A stretch of 64,000 bases of DNA from Saxidomus purpurata (Eukaryota; Mollusca; Bivalvia; Venerida; Veneridae), in NCBI GenBank assembly GCA_022818135.1, contig JAFMSR010000014.1, positions 40,381,708-40,445,707 of the forward strand. Reading direction: 5' to 3'. A program made the translations under genes and the position numbers. Each line of letters starts with the position of its first letter. Positions within the stretch are counted from its first letter, which is position 1. The notes beneath the pieces were generated by a model. It ran no database searches. It saw only the letters and a program-made list of their open reading frames with translations, and was not told the DNA's origin. Shown here piece by piece: positions 35,905 through 48,100 of the stretch.

Positions 35905-36108
35905 GCACGGTGTAAGTTAAGATGCAAAGTGAGTTTGGTGTACGTCCGGGTGCAAAGTGATATTGGTATAAGTTTCGATGCAGATTTTGGTGTAAGTTAC
36001 GATGCAAGGTGATCCTTCTGTACGTCAAGGTGAAAAGCTACTTAGGGTGTAAAGTTATTTTGGTATAAGTTAAGGTGCAGCTGCTTGGTGCAGCTGCTTG
36101 TCAAAACA
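35905..36108. repeat. Degenerate minisatellite 3' of the astakine-like gene (arm A)
   Basis: Units of about 30-40 bp read approximately GGTGTAAGTTACGATGCAAAGTGATTTT (given here as a degenerate mixture) and end in a 13-bp direct repeat (GTGCAGCTGCTTG twice). Arm B has the array at 60197-60410, slightly longer. Confidence 0.65.
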
Positions 36109-36309
36109 ATAATCAGCATGCATATTTGTTCATAAATGATTGTTTTGCTATTTTTGGGGGGATCCATTTTGTATACTAGTATTTTTGTGGATTAAATAAA
36201 CATATTGTCATTGTATAGTACTCGTGTTTTCTTTTGTAAGGAAGATAAAATGAAGAGAACTGAACTTGAAGATACAACGCTATTGCGCGACAAACAAGAT
36301 ATCCAGTAA

Positions 36310-36478
36310 CAAGTACTTAATTTTTTACAGAAGCAGGAAGCTAGGCATCTTCCTGACACTACCCTTTTTATTGATGAGCCCCAATGAAGGTAGCTGTCAG
36401 TACCGTTTTTCACGCGGCCAGAGATCGAACCAACGAACTCCCGCGGACGCTCTAACCACTAGGCTATCGAGGCGGTAA
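36310..36478 (-). mobile_element. tRNA-derived SINE, reverse orientation (arm A)
   Basis: On the minus strand the head reads CGCCTCGATAGCCTAGTGG TTAGAGCG, a classic A-box, followed by a degraded B-box region near 36425 (GGTTCGATCTC). The body contains GGGGCTCATCAATAAAAAGG. Arm B has it at about 60690-60826 with a short deletion between the boxes. Head and body are not a functional tRNA. Confidence 0.7.
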
Positions 36479-36905
36479 AGATAGTTTGAATATGACACAT
36501 CAGATCAAGGAATAGCCCATGCTTGAAATTTGTTTACGAGATGTCACAAATCCAATCCATTTATTAGTTGTTAAAAATGTTATACATGTACATAATCCTG
36601 CAGTGGTTATTTGAAGATTATCGAAGCCATGTTAGTTGCTGTGTTCATTAGTATTTTATATGGTAAATTCTCAATCTGTTGATATGAGACAAAACTTGTC
36701 TACATCACATTTAATGTAAACCGAAGATACGTGTCTCTATGAACAGGACTTTATCGCATGACAAGCGTACTTTTCATTTATGATTCTCTGAATTTCTGCC
36801 GGGTCCCAGCACACTGATCCGAGTTACAGCAGCTCGACTTTGATTGGTGGAATAGTTCACAAGGTATCGTTTTTAGGATTATTTGATAAATTTAAATAAT
36901 TATTT

Positions 36906-37861
36906 AACAAGAGACATGTTAGACATGTCAATCCCCCCCGCCGAGTGCTCTTTCTACGACTAAGAAATTTGAGGAGAGAGGAATGGATTATGGTATAGGT
37001 TCTAATTTAATAAAATATCAGTATTTGGCGGGGGATAATTAGGCAAGGTAGAGTTATGGTTCCTGGGCATGTACTTTCCATCATTGTTTTCTATCAATGT
37101 ATGAAGTTTCAAGTAATTCCCTTCAGTACTTTCGGAGTTATGCTACGGACAAGATGCTCTGTACAAAATAAACCAATAAATGGAAACAATTAAAAAAAAC
37201 AGAGCTATTGTTCTTGGGCACTGCACTTTCTCTGAGTGTCCTCTGTCATTATTTGCAATTTGAAGGAATTTCCTTCAGTACTTTTCGAGTTATGCTCAAG
37301 ACAAGAAAATGTAATAAAGGGGGATAATTGAAAAATTAGGCAAGGTACAGTTAAGTTTCTTGGGTACTGCACGTCCTCTCACTATGCTCTATAACTGTAT
37401 AAAGTTTCAAGTAATTCCCTTCAGTACTTTTGGAGTTATGCTCTGGACAATAAAAATCAAGAACATGTAACAAAGGCGGATAATACAAAAAAGTAGGCTA
37501 GGCAGAGTTATGGTTCTTGGGCACTGCACTTTCCCTTATTGTGCTCTATCACTGTATTAAGTTTCAAGTAATTTCCTTTAGTACTTTTGGAGTGATGCTC
37601 CGGGCAAGAAAAATCAAGAAAATGTAACAAAGGGGGGTAATTAAAAAATAGGCAAGGTAGAGTTATGGTTCTTGTGCACTGCACTTCCTCTCATTGTGTT
37701 CTATCACTGTATTAAGTTTCAATTTATTCCCTTCTGTACTTTTGCAGTTATGCTTCGGACAATAAAAAATCAAGAAAATGTAACAAAGGGGAATTATTCA
37801 AAAATTAGGCAAGGTAGAGTTATGATTCTTGGGCACTGCACTTTGTCTCAATGTCCTCTGT
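36906..37861 (-). mobile_element. Helentron-like element with about 155-bp satellite units, truncated by the gap (arm A)
   Basis: The left edge AACAAGAG (36906-36913) is the reverse complement of a CTCTTGTT end. It overlaps a hairpin GACATGT-TAG-ACATGTC (36913-36929), then ATCCCCCCCGCC. Units start with GGCAAGGTAGAGTTATGG and repeat about every 155 bp (recognisable near 37042, 37195, 37345, 37500, 37655 and 37810). The contig stops inside the array. Confidence 0.65.
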
Positions 37862-38361
37862 NNNNNNNNNNNNNNNNNNNNNNNNNNNNNNNNNNNNNNN
37901 NNNNNNNNNNNNNNNNNNNNNNNNNNNNNNNNNNNNNNNNNNNNNNNNNNNNNNNNNNNNNNNNNNNNNNNNNNNNNNNNNNNNNNNNNNNNNNNNNNNN
38001 NNNNNNNNNNNNNNNNNNNNNNNNNNNNNNNNNNNNNNNNNNNNNNNNNNNNNNNNNNNNNNNNNNNNNNNNNNNNNNNNNNNNNNNNNNNNNNNNNNNN
38101 NNNNNNNNNNNNNNNNNNNNNNNNNNNNNNNNNNNNNNNNNNNNNNNNNNNNNNNNNNNNNNNNNNNNNNNNNNNNNNNNNNNNNNNNNNNNNNNNNNNN
38201 NNNNNNNNNNNNNNNNNNNNNNNNNNNNNNNNNNNNNNNNNNNNNNNNNNNNNNNNNNNNNNNNNNNNNNNNNNNNNNNNNNNNNNNNNNNNNNNNNNNN
38301 NNNNNNNNNNNNNNNNNNNNNNNNNNNNNNNNNNNNNNNNNNNNNNNNNNNNNNNNNNNNN
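37862..38361. other. Assembly gap of 500 N
   Basis: Exactly 500 unknown bases, a typical placeholder length, so the true distance is unknown. Open frames crossing it are artefacts. Confidence 0.99.
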
Positions 38362-38424
38362 TGTACATTATTCAACAGTGATTTAGTACCAGTCTAATTC
38401 CTCTTTTCAACACTGAGATGTATA

Positions 38425-38636
38425 TACTGTAAATTGCATAATATTTGCAATGATTTAATTTTTGCTATTTTCACAAATTTCCCCACCTCATTAATTCAAA
38501 AAATCTCAAGAAAGATGCATTTCACATAGAGTTACTATAGTATTAGAGAATTCTCCTTGTGCGTCTGTCTGTCTGCTCACAAATAATGAAAGTTTTGTCA
38601 CACAAAAATCACCCAATTTATAGTAGCCAGATTCAT
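38425..38636. mobile_element. MITE, arm-B partner of 14481-14697
   Basis: Same ends (ACTGTAAATTGCATAATATT and AAATCACCCAATTTATAG) with a short internal deletion. Confidence 0.6.
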
Positions 38637-39186
38637 TGGCATAAAATCTAGAATTTTAACTTTGCATATCAACAATGTCATTAATTATTATGACTGTAAT
38701 ACCAAAAACATGAAAGTGAATTAATCCTACTTTTTATCTGTAATATAAGTGTGTCATGGTAAAATCAGAATAGTATTTTCAAGCCTAATTTTCCCCAGTA
38801 CCACAAAGTTGAAATTATAAAGTTGAAATTCTATATTTTTCGTTTTCAAGTAGAATAGCTAAGGCTTTGGTGAACGTGCATTACCACACAGTCAAACCTG
38901 TGTTAAAGACCACCTCCGAATAAAGATCAGCAGGAAGAAAACTGTGCACTATTCAAATGTTGGGCACTTGTATACCTGTGAATAAAGACCACATGCAAAC
39001 AAAGACCACTTTACCTTCTTCCCAAGGGTGGTCTTTGTTCACAGGCTGTCCTCATAAGGACTGAGAATACAGCAGGAGTTTTTTAACTTTTTTCCACTAC
39101 AGTTCATGTTATAGTTCGGTACCAGTCTCCTGTCTTGCGGATGTAAAAATTGCACCAAAAGGTGATGATGAACATTTTAAGCCAAT

Positions 39187-39393
39187 ATGGACTCAAAGAT
39201 GAAGAAGCCTAAACACCCAACCTGTTCTCATTTGGAGGAGTGTGGGGGTGCTGAGCCAGACACCATACAGGATCATTTTTTAATTAACTGCTTGCGTTGC
39301 AAGGGTAAAGAATTGGGGCATACACAGTGGAATAACTCAACTTTTCTAACCGTTACGTATCAGATAGGTATACAATTGTCTTTAAACAGGTAA
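39187..39393 (+). other. Short unknown open frame (arm B), 68 codons
   Basis: Arm-B counterpart of 15259-15411, without the early stop. Contains CSHLEECGG and [14 protein letters not shown]. Not recognised. Lack of conservation of the frame between arms argues against a functional gene. Confidence 0.2.
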
Positions 39394-39619
39394 ATATCAA
39401 AAGATCAAAGCTAAACACATTCTACCTATTTCTGTTACCTGCATTCAGTCAAACAGATCTACAATTTTCTTACAACTCATTCAACGTCAGTTCTGTGTTT
39501 TTCAGACAGCAAATCCAGTGACTTATTCTATTATTCCCTAAATCCACAGAAAAAGATACCGTTCTAGATAATGCTTTACCAGTTTACAGCTGTACAAAAT
39601 GAAAGTAGAAAAGGCTAAC

Positions 39620-39778
39620 CGCAATATGATTATTGACAGCTTCTATTGCCGCAGCTTTTTTACCAGCCTGTATTCCATCCATTGTAGAATAGTTTATTCT
39701 ACCCGAAGAAAAGTAATTCGCAGAATATTTTACTGTCCGTCTTACAAAATATAGCAATTCACTTTGACATTTTAGCAT
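39620..39778 (-). CDS. RPIA: RPIA exon 1, second copy (arm B), rest missing at contig start
   Basis: Codes for [10 protein letters not shown]...EAVNNHIA and is followed on the minus strand by the same donor (GTTAGCC). It differs from arm A at residue 2 (I versus L). Exon 2 would lie beyond position 38362, where this contig begins, so the gene is cut by the assembly rather than necessarily truncated in the animal. Confidence 0.8.
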
Positions 39779-40616
39779 GTTTTGCAAGCTTAGCGCTCGT
39801 TATAAATGCTAAACGTGAAAATCACTAAAATCGAGGCCCGTCTGTGTACTGTTCAACTTAATGCCATTCATACCAACATGAATTAATTAATGTTTATTCT
39901 TTATTTAATTGTGTTTTGTCCTATCAGATTAAAAAAAAATTGTTATTGTGTACTTCGAAGTACAGATAATTGTAAATGTGTGCAAGCAATTGCTAATAAT
40001 TGGAAATAAAACGTTTTTGGCAGTCGCTAGTGAACCGGAATCAGTTTCTAGATATACACAGACATTTGTGAACCAGATTTATTCCTCTACATATTACTGA
40101 CGATATGTAGATACCAATAATGTAAAATGTGTTTCTAAATAGTGTTTGCTGAAACTTCGTGAATTATTGACAATCTATTCAATTAATGTATTGTTTTAGT
40201 CTTCGTGTGATTTAAAATTGCATCAAAATTTAGGGTATGCCTCTTTGATAAAGATTACAGTAGTTCTAATCGATGCTAAATGACATAGTCTATATATTTA
40301 AAAGAACCAGGACTTGGGCAAATCTTAAATAAAATTATTCCCCCAGAAGCACTTACTAGTTGTAATTTTAAATACAACTTACAGCAGATTGCAGAACTGA
40401 CAATACCAAGGTATGGTAAAAAAAAACTGTTAGATCTGCTGCTCCAGTTCTGGTGATCTCTCAACTCAATATCTCACTGGAATAGTAAAAACTGTAAGCC
40501 TTCCGTGTGTAAAGATGATTAATCATTTAATTAATACTGATAATCAGAACTGGAGGGACAGTTCTACCTATTTTGTGGGGTTTGCTTGTTGTTCTAGCTA
40601 CAAGTACGTGTTTTCT

Positions 40617-40823
40617 TGTTGCCTTCCCTTTGTCGTATTTTGTGTTTTGCATTTTAGGTTGCTTGCCTACTGCTTAAGAGTGAATTTTTCTATGTTTTAG
40701 CCCTCAAATGTCTTATACTTTGTTGCCTTCCCTTTGTCGTATTTTGTGTTTTGCATTTTAGGTTGCTTGCCTACTGCTTAAGAGTGATTTTTTCTATGTT
40801 TTAGATGACAAATGTCTTATACT
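40617..40823. repeat. 105-bp tandem pair (arm B)
   Basis: Partner of 16693-16903; GTTGCCTTCCCTTTGTCGTA at 40618 and 40723. Confidence 0.8.
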
Positions 40824-41695
40824 CTTTTGCATAAATGTATTGTTAGGAAACCTCAAAATCTTATTTGAAATGATAACCGTTTTTAAGCTTTTGTTATTGG
40901 TCGCATTTAATTTAATTGTGTTTCTTTTATAAAAAAAACTCAGTATGTTATTCATAAACACCGTAGAAATTATGCAAGGCTTATCATGCTCTATCAGATG
41001 TATTATAATTTAGTCGCCATACAACTCCCTCTGTAAGACTGTATCTTGCAGCCCCGGTCAGGTTTACTCGCGTCATGCACCCATATTGTCTCCGCCAGGT
41101 ACACGTCGGCACAGATGATTTCAAATTCTCCTTTTTTCCCATGCTACAGTTTTCTGGAATGGTCTGCCTCATCATATTGCTGTAATGCTTAGTTTGAACT
41201 CTTTCAAGCAGGCTTTTTCAGAATTAAAGTTCTAGATCATTAAGGATGTTTTTACCACTTTTATCTTTCTCTCACCCTACTATATTTTACACTAGTTAAC
41301 AAGCTGATTACTTTTATTTTCACTCTTACACTATCTACTGTATAGGGAATTTTCCCTGTAGTATTTAAATGGTTTCCTCTCACTAATTGTATGGCACCCA
41401 CTCCTGTCCATAACACTCGAAAGAGAGGTGTGACAGTACCTATAGAGTCTAGAGGAACAGGTTGCCATTTGTGTCAGCTCTTGATGCAACAATATTCATT
41501 CCATAGTACCGAATCATATATGGCCCAAAATGTGCACCTCTGCGCAACCCTATCCATTTGTGACGCACATTTTGGGACCTATCTATACCGAATACGTTTG
41601 CTTTTATTCTGTTAATACTCGGGACGCCTGGTAGCTTTCTCTTTTTTAACCAACATGCATGACCATAATTATGACCAATGTTGAACGATTACCAT

Positions 41696-42037
41696 CTCGG
41701 CTTCGCACATCCGGGTATTGAAAAATTATTTACATTCGGTAAAGGTGATTCCTCAGCTGTCATCGCTGGTCTCTATGCATCTTTAACTTTGAATAATATA
41801 ATAACCAAGTTCAGAAATGAAAGAAGACGACGATCTTCCATTACCTTGAAACTATCAGATTGTTTTTATAATAGTCATATGTTGTCAAAAGCTTTTTGTT
41901 TCGTTTGAAATAAATTTAAACTTGCATATGAGTCAACGGTAAAGACCGAGTTTTCACCTTTTACCGAAAGAAGAAATGAACGCGACCTAATAATCCGATT
42001 GGTTAACTGGTCAGTATGACGTCACGGCGAAGCCGAG
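41696..42037. mobile_element. 342-bp MITE just upstream of the arm-B CCDC15-like gene
   Basis: Ends CTCGGCTTCGC and GCGAAGCCGAG are a perfect 11-bp inverted repeat. Arm A lacks the block (ACCATTACTATGAAAAGAGG at 17802-17822). The right end lies 120 bp before the start codon at 42158. No coding capacity; the open frame inside is incidental. Confidence 0.8.
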
Positions 42038-42157
42038 AATGAAAAGAGGTGAAATAGTGATTCCGGACCTAGCGGGTCGGATTCCGGGATCTGGAAAATA
42101 GTTTCCCCAAAATATACTCTTCGGAATGAAAATAAAAAAACGTGTAATTGTTTCAAA

Positions 42158-45100
42158 ATGGCGTCCAGTGGAAGAAACTCAGCAGGGATGTTGCGAAAAA
42201 TTTCTAAACCTGTGATAAGTACTGATGTGATGGGGAACAGAAATGTTGAAGTACGAGCAGTTGGGGCCTGGGTGCAAGCAGAATCGAGCACGAGAGAGCC
42301 AGAAGGAGTTGTACGTAATATAGATAAAATAAAACATGTTTGAACTTGCACAAAGTTTTTATTTTTTCTATCTCAGTAGATTTCTAACGTCTTCTTTTAC
42401 CGCTGACTTGTGACTGTTTTAGTTTTGATGTTGTCCACTTTTGAAGCCAACATAATTGAACAAGGATATAAAACATTTTCGAGACTTTTGGGAATGCTTG
42501 ATTTGGGGTGAGGATGGAGTCGCAGAGGTGCACATACAGTACAGGTCTGCAGGAGTATGGAAAAATAGCGAAGGGTGGAGTGAGCGGAAACAACATGACT
42601 TCGAGTAACTAGGAGAAAAAACGAAAATGACTCCATTCCGTACTTGAAGTCACTCCAGGCACTTCAAGCTTACTTGATGTCACGCTATTTGTCTCCGAGT
42701 TATTCCCGCGAAGTGTGGAGTGAAAAACTCAATACTTTGCGTGTTTTGCATATTGGACGGATGTGATCGCTTTTGAACATTTTTTTTTCTCACAATGACG
42801 TCCAATTAAAAAGTACAACCTCGGGAAAATAACTAGAAACGGAGAACTTACCATATATAGTAAGAAACTGCACCAAGAAGTACATGTATGTAAGGGCATT
42901 AATTACAACATGAATATGTGAGACTCAACAATATATAAATTATGAATAATCAATAATATACTTCAGCTGGCTGCAAAAGAGGAAGAGCTGAGGCTACGAC
43001 AGTTACAGATGGAGAAACAAGCTCGACTGAGACAGTTCCAGCTAGAGGTTAAGAAACGTGTAACAAGGCTTGACAGGATGAAGAAACAGGCGCAACTTGA
43101 AACAAACTATAAAGCAGTAAGCATTAACAATTACTTGAAACTTGTGTTTGTAGATCCAGAAAACCTCTTGCCAGGGATGTGCTACTCGTACTGGTACTTG
43201 TACTCGTACTTACTCGAGTACCAATTTTCAAGTACTCAGCAGTACTCAGTACTCGTCTTAAATTATGAGTACAAGTACTCGTACTTACTTAAGTACTAAT
43301 GCAAAATGGCCAGTACTTATGAGTACTTTACGAGTACTCTATGAGTACTTCCACACTTATGTGTCAAAATGCCACAAATAATTCATATTAGCAAAAAATT
43401 GGACAGGCTTATTAAAATAAATCTGCCCACTTTTGTACATGTTGTTTTAAAATAATTTATTCCTTAATGAATTATAAATAGATCATGATCACAGTCAGTG
43501 TAGTTAAAGTTATGTTAGAAATACTTAACTGTAATGTACAGAACATTCAATAAGCTTATAAAAAATCAATATCCCCTACATTTTGTATTCATAGAGTAAA
43601 CAGAGGTGATATCACCTTAATATACATGTATACAATGCTAATTACAATAATTTGCTAATAGCAATCAATTATGGTATTATCACCTTTACAAACAGGTAGA
43701 TTTCATTTTCACAAGTTGGTGAATAGATGATGTTTTAGCAGAAACAAGCTGCTCAATGCTCAAGATTTGTAGACCACTTTGTAGTTTCATTTGTAAATTG
43801 AATCCATATTGTCAAAATCAAGTGTGTTGAAACACTATGCAATTCCTGATGGAACAATATATAAATAAGCTTCTAAATATGTTGGCATACAGGCATCGTC
43901 TGCTGTTGTATAAATACTTTTTAGTGTAGGTGGTAAGATCTTCAGACCAGATAGGTGCAGGCTAAAAGACAACACATTTGACAGGCTTATGATACAGCCT
44001 GTCACTATAGACTATTGATAGTGGGATTTATTGCTGACTGTTCTCCAATTTTCTAATAGTTATGCATATATTTCTTCAATGATATTTTTCTGGGTTATTT
44101 TAGTTTTTGTCTACTCACAATATGCATTTTCAAATTTATTCTACATAAAATTTGAATAACATACATGTTTTTATTTGTGTTCCATCATTGTCTACATTTA
44201 GACAGTTTTATACCATATAACAATAAAAAATTCTGTACTCAAAAAGTACTTGTGAGTATTTTAAGTAGTACTCAGTACATACTTGAGTACACAAACAAAA
44301 GTGAGTACTCAGTACTTACTCAAGTACTTCTTAAGCATCCAGTACTCAGTACTTACTCAAGCACTAACCCCCAGTACTCGACCCATCCCTGCCTCTTGCG
44401 TAATACTGCATATTACATTATAAGCTGAGCACAATTCGACTCGTTGAATTTTTTAAATCATTAATAATACATAAAAAAATCATTGGTTACATGACTTACC
44501 TGCAAATTGTTGCACAGATATTTTCCAGTCCTGTACATTGTATTTGACTCTAGAATCCCGTATATATTGTATTATAATTTATACACTGGTATATTTAGGC
44601 AGAACATGAGAGAAACATTGTTTGTCAGAGTGCATTCTCATCTGAGGACTTCGCCAAGAAAGACACAAGCCTAGTTCGACCAAATACAGCATTTGAAGTA
44701 GAGAAACTACACAGAGGTGTCAAAGGTATAGTGTAACCGTGTTTTTTCTCTGATTTCGGTCATGATTGATACATGATTCCTTGAACTGAAGTGTCTTGAT
44801 TACTCCTTCTTATGCATATAATGACAGCTTTGCATATCTGGCCATTTCATCCTTTGACTGAAAAACAACCCTTGACTATTTTCTATTTTGCTAGTTTAAA
44901 ATTGCAATTTTCATGTAAATGAAATTAAACTTTGTAAATTTTCATCTGCAAGAACAGAATATGTGTGATGTTCATCAAACGCATACTTTAGGGCGTATCC
45001 ACTGGTGGTTCAGATGCTTGTGTTTAAATGACCAGTTTGTTTGCTGGTCTGAGTTACATTTTATACACAGATGTTTAATTAGAAATAACATCTATAAATT

Positions 45101-48100
45101 ATGTAACTCAACTTCGTGACATGAATTAGGAGTTAGGGAAAAATTATCATGATGTAGACACAGTGTTGCTATAAATTAACTGTTTTCACATTTATTTTAA
45201 TGAAATAGCTTAATAATTACAGCTTGATTTATTTTACATAAAACTTACAGCAACCAGGGATTTTGCCAAATTGAACGGAAATGAAATTCTTGTATTTCCA
45301 GGACACAAAGATAGAAAGAACAATGAGCCTTTGGACAGTCAGGCATTTTCAGATCAAACAAATCAGGTATAGATTCAATTTGACCCTTGAGCTATGACCT
45401 TTATATTTTCCTTGGTTTTTACCTTTGTTTTACATTACAATAAGCTAACAGTATATTCATGACTCAGTGCTCGAAATCGAACTATAAGTCTTAAGTTTGA
45501 ATTGTTGATATGAGCGTAAAACATCATAGATAAACGCAGCATCCTGAATCCTCAAGCTATGAGAACAGGTACAGGTAGTGGGCAAGGTACACACAACAGC
45601 TCTCAGACTGAAGTATATTATGGCAATGGTTCTGTCAAGTGCAAAAACTAAAGAATATTAAAAATACAAAAATTGGGAATATGCTGAATTGGACAGAAAA
45701 AACAGATATTTTTTTTAATTAGTCGGGGGTAACTGCCTATGAACTTTGTTACCTAACTCACCGGTCTAAGTCAGTAACCCAAGTTACTTTTGTGTCCTAT
45801 ATTGTATCTAATACCTATCAGCACCAAACTTGTACAAGTAATAGGGTACCATTTCAAAAATCAGGCACATGCAGTTTGATAAAATGCATCAATTTAAAAT
45901 GCTGAAAACCGTCTTAAATTCTAATCATAAATGATTTGAGGACGACTTTTACATTGATGTTGAATTTAAGTCAATTTGATTTTTTTTTGTCTCAAATAGA
46001 TTGTTGTCACAGTCTGAGGGGTATTAGCAGACCATATTTGCATTTGTATGATTTTACTAGTCTAGCAAAATATTGGAGAAAATATCAGAAAAACTTGAAT
46101 GTATTTACAACTGCTATACTGACACCAGCAGTTTATTGTAAATGGGGTAATATTCGCGATAAGTTAATTTTGCATAATTTTCATGAATTTCTTACTTTGC
46201 TTATTTAAAACTATCGCGAAAGATTTCTTTCACATAGATATATTATAACAGAATTCTCCTTTCCCGAATTTAAAGATAGCGTATAAGTCTGTCTGCTCAC
46301 AAAGCGGGAACTTTTTATCATTCAAAAATTATCCAAATTACAGTAAGGGAATAAATTAGTTTTGAAATATTTGTATTCATTGTTTTTGTTTGAGCAGATC
46401 CACCAACATGTGAGGCACGCAAAGAAGAACCTTGTATCTAGACGTGTGATAACAGATAACTTTGTCGCGGATGACCTACCTGGTGGAGTCTGGAAGATAT
46501 CCAGAACCAGAGATGTAAGAATGTACTCATAGTTTTCCATATATATTTAAAGGCGTTTAAAGTTGCCATTTGATTTTCCTACATGTTTAAGCACAAAAAC
46601 TTTCCTAACTGGAGAGTTTCCCAAACTTGGTATGTTGACCGAGAATCAAATCTGAAAAAGAAATATGAAATAAAAATCATAGGTCACCGGCCTTTTATTT
46701 TGAATTATCTGCCCATGAAAATAACACTGAAAGACTTTTCTATATGTATCTCAGGGTTATTTTCAAGGGCAGATAATTCAAGATCAAGGCTAGTGACTGT
46801 TTAATGATTTTCATTTTTCTCTTTTCAAATTTTGATTCTCCATAAAGTAGTTTTGATAATATCAAAACTGTCTTTTTATTGAAACCTTTTAACTCTAAAC
46901 ATGGGTCATTTGAGACTAAAATATTTGGTTTTGATATTGAGGGCGGCCTTAATATTGGTTGGTCTTAATAGCGGAACTTTCGTCTGTCCGTCCACCATTT
47001 CCTTAAAAACACATCTCCTCTGAAACCAATGGGCCAATGTTAATGAAACATTACAGGGATGTTCCTTGCATGAAGCTCTGTCAAAGGTGTTCAAAGAATT
47101 ATATTCAATGCAGAACTCTGGTTGCTATGGCAACAATTAGGAAAAACTTAAAAAATCTTCTTCTCTGAAACCACAAAGCCTATGTAGCATTGCCTTGTGG
47201 ATCTTTACCAAGATTGTGTCAAAATTAACCCGTCCCGGGAGGGGGGGGTTCAATTGGTTTCATATATGCTTATATAGGGAAAACTTAGAAAAACCACAAG
47301 GCCCACAGGCAGAGCTTAGATATTTTGAATGTTACTAATGATTGTGTAGTGGACCTCAACGAATTATGTTAAAATCATGACCACTTGTATTATAGCCAAT
47401 GGTAGTCAGGTGAGCGGTATATGGCCATCTTGGCCCCCTCTTGTTGTGTCTTTATAGTACTATTTAGTGGCATATCATGGGTGTACATCTTTATTCATTA
47501 AATCGGACATTGACTGGGAAATTGTGTATGTCAATTGTGATAAAAAAAAATCAGAAATCACTTCAAAATGATGTATATTTCATATCCTCTTACTTTTATA
47601 TATAGCAGACAGATGAGATGAAAATTGTAAGTTTAATGCACCTTTGTATTGTGACATGCATGCAGGACATGGTTAATCTCAGTATATATAATAATCTAAT
47701 CTATTTTTATCTCTGTACAGTAGACTTGTTAATAGCATGCTGACTTTTCCCTAAACTTGAGATTAATACGGTTTAACGCTAATGTTGTGTTTCAAGTTTC
47801 CGGGTAACATATATCAAATGATTTGTCTCCAATTCTCCCATTAGAAAGCACTGAAAGGTATGCACCATGATGTACAGGTAGAGCACTACACTCTTGACCT
47901 GGAGGTTGCAGGTTCAAATCCTCCATTGTAATTTGACCACAGCTACCACATCCTCTCCTTTAGTTGCATGTAAAGCAAATCAATTTTAATTTATTTAATG
48001 GCCCTATTTCAGTAGTTTTGTTCTTCAACAGTGCACGTTTTGTATTGACAAGTTCCTCAAGAGCATTGTGCTGTGGTTTATATTTCTTATTTGCTTTTAG

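Larger units (their letters stand above)
14416..37861. repeat. Arm A of a 23-24-kb direct duplication flanking the gap
   Basis: Matches 38362-62371 in order and orientation: RPIA exon 1, the CCDC15-like gene, an astakine-like gene and the tandem array next to the gap. Identity is about 98-99% in many stretches by eye and drops near 10% divergence in the middle of the CCDC15-like gene. It ends exactly at the gap, while the partner starts exactly after the gap, so it is probably an unmerged allelic overlap rather than a biological duplication. Confidence 0.9.

Noticed and set aside
36420..36478. Possible minus-strand tRNA gene
   Set aside because: The A-box is good, but the B-box side is degraded and a SINE body follows; the arm-B copy has a deletion between the boxes.
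37672..38397. Long open frames spanning the N run
   Set aside because: They consist of unknown bases and are created by the gap.
40984..41175. Minus-strand open frame ending in WRLNYNTS
   Set aside because: Arm A has a stop in the same frame (CTTCAG versus CTACAG in the forward strand), so the frame is not maintained.
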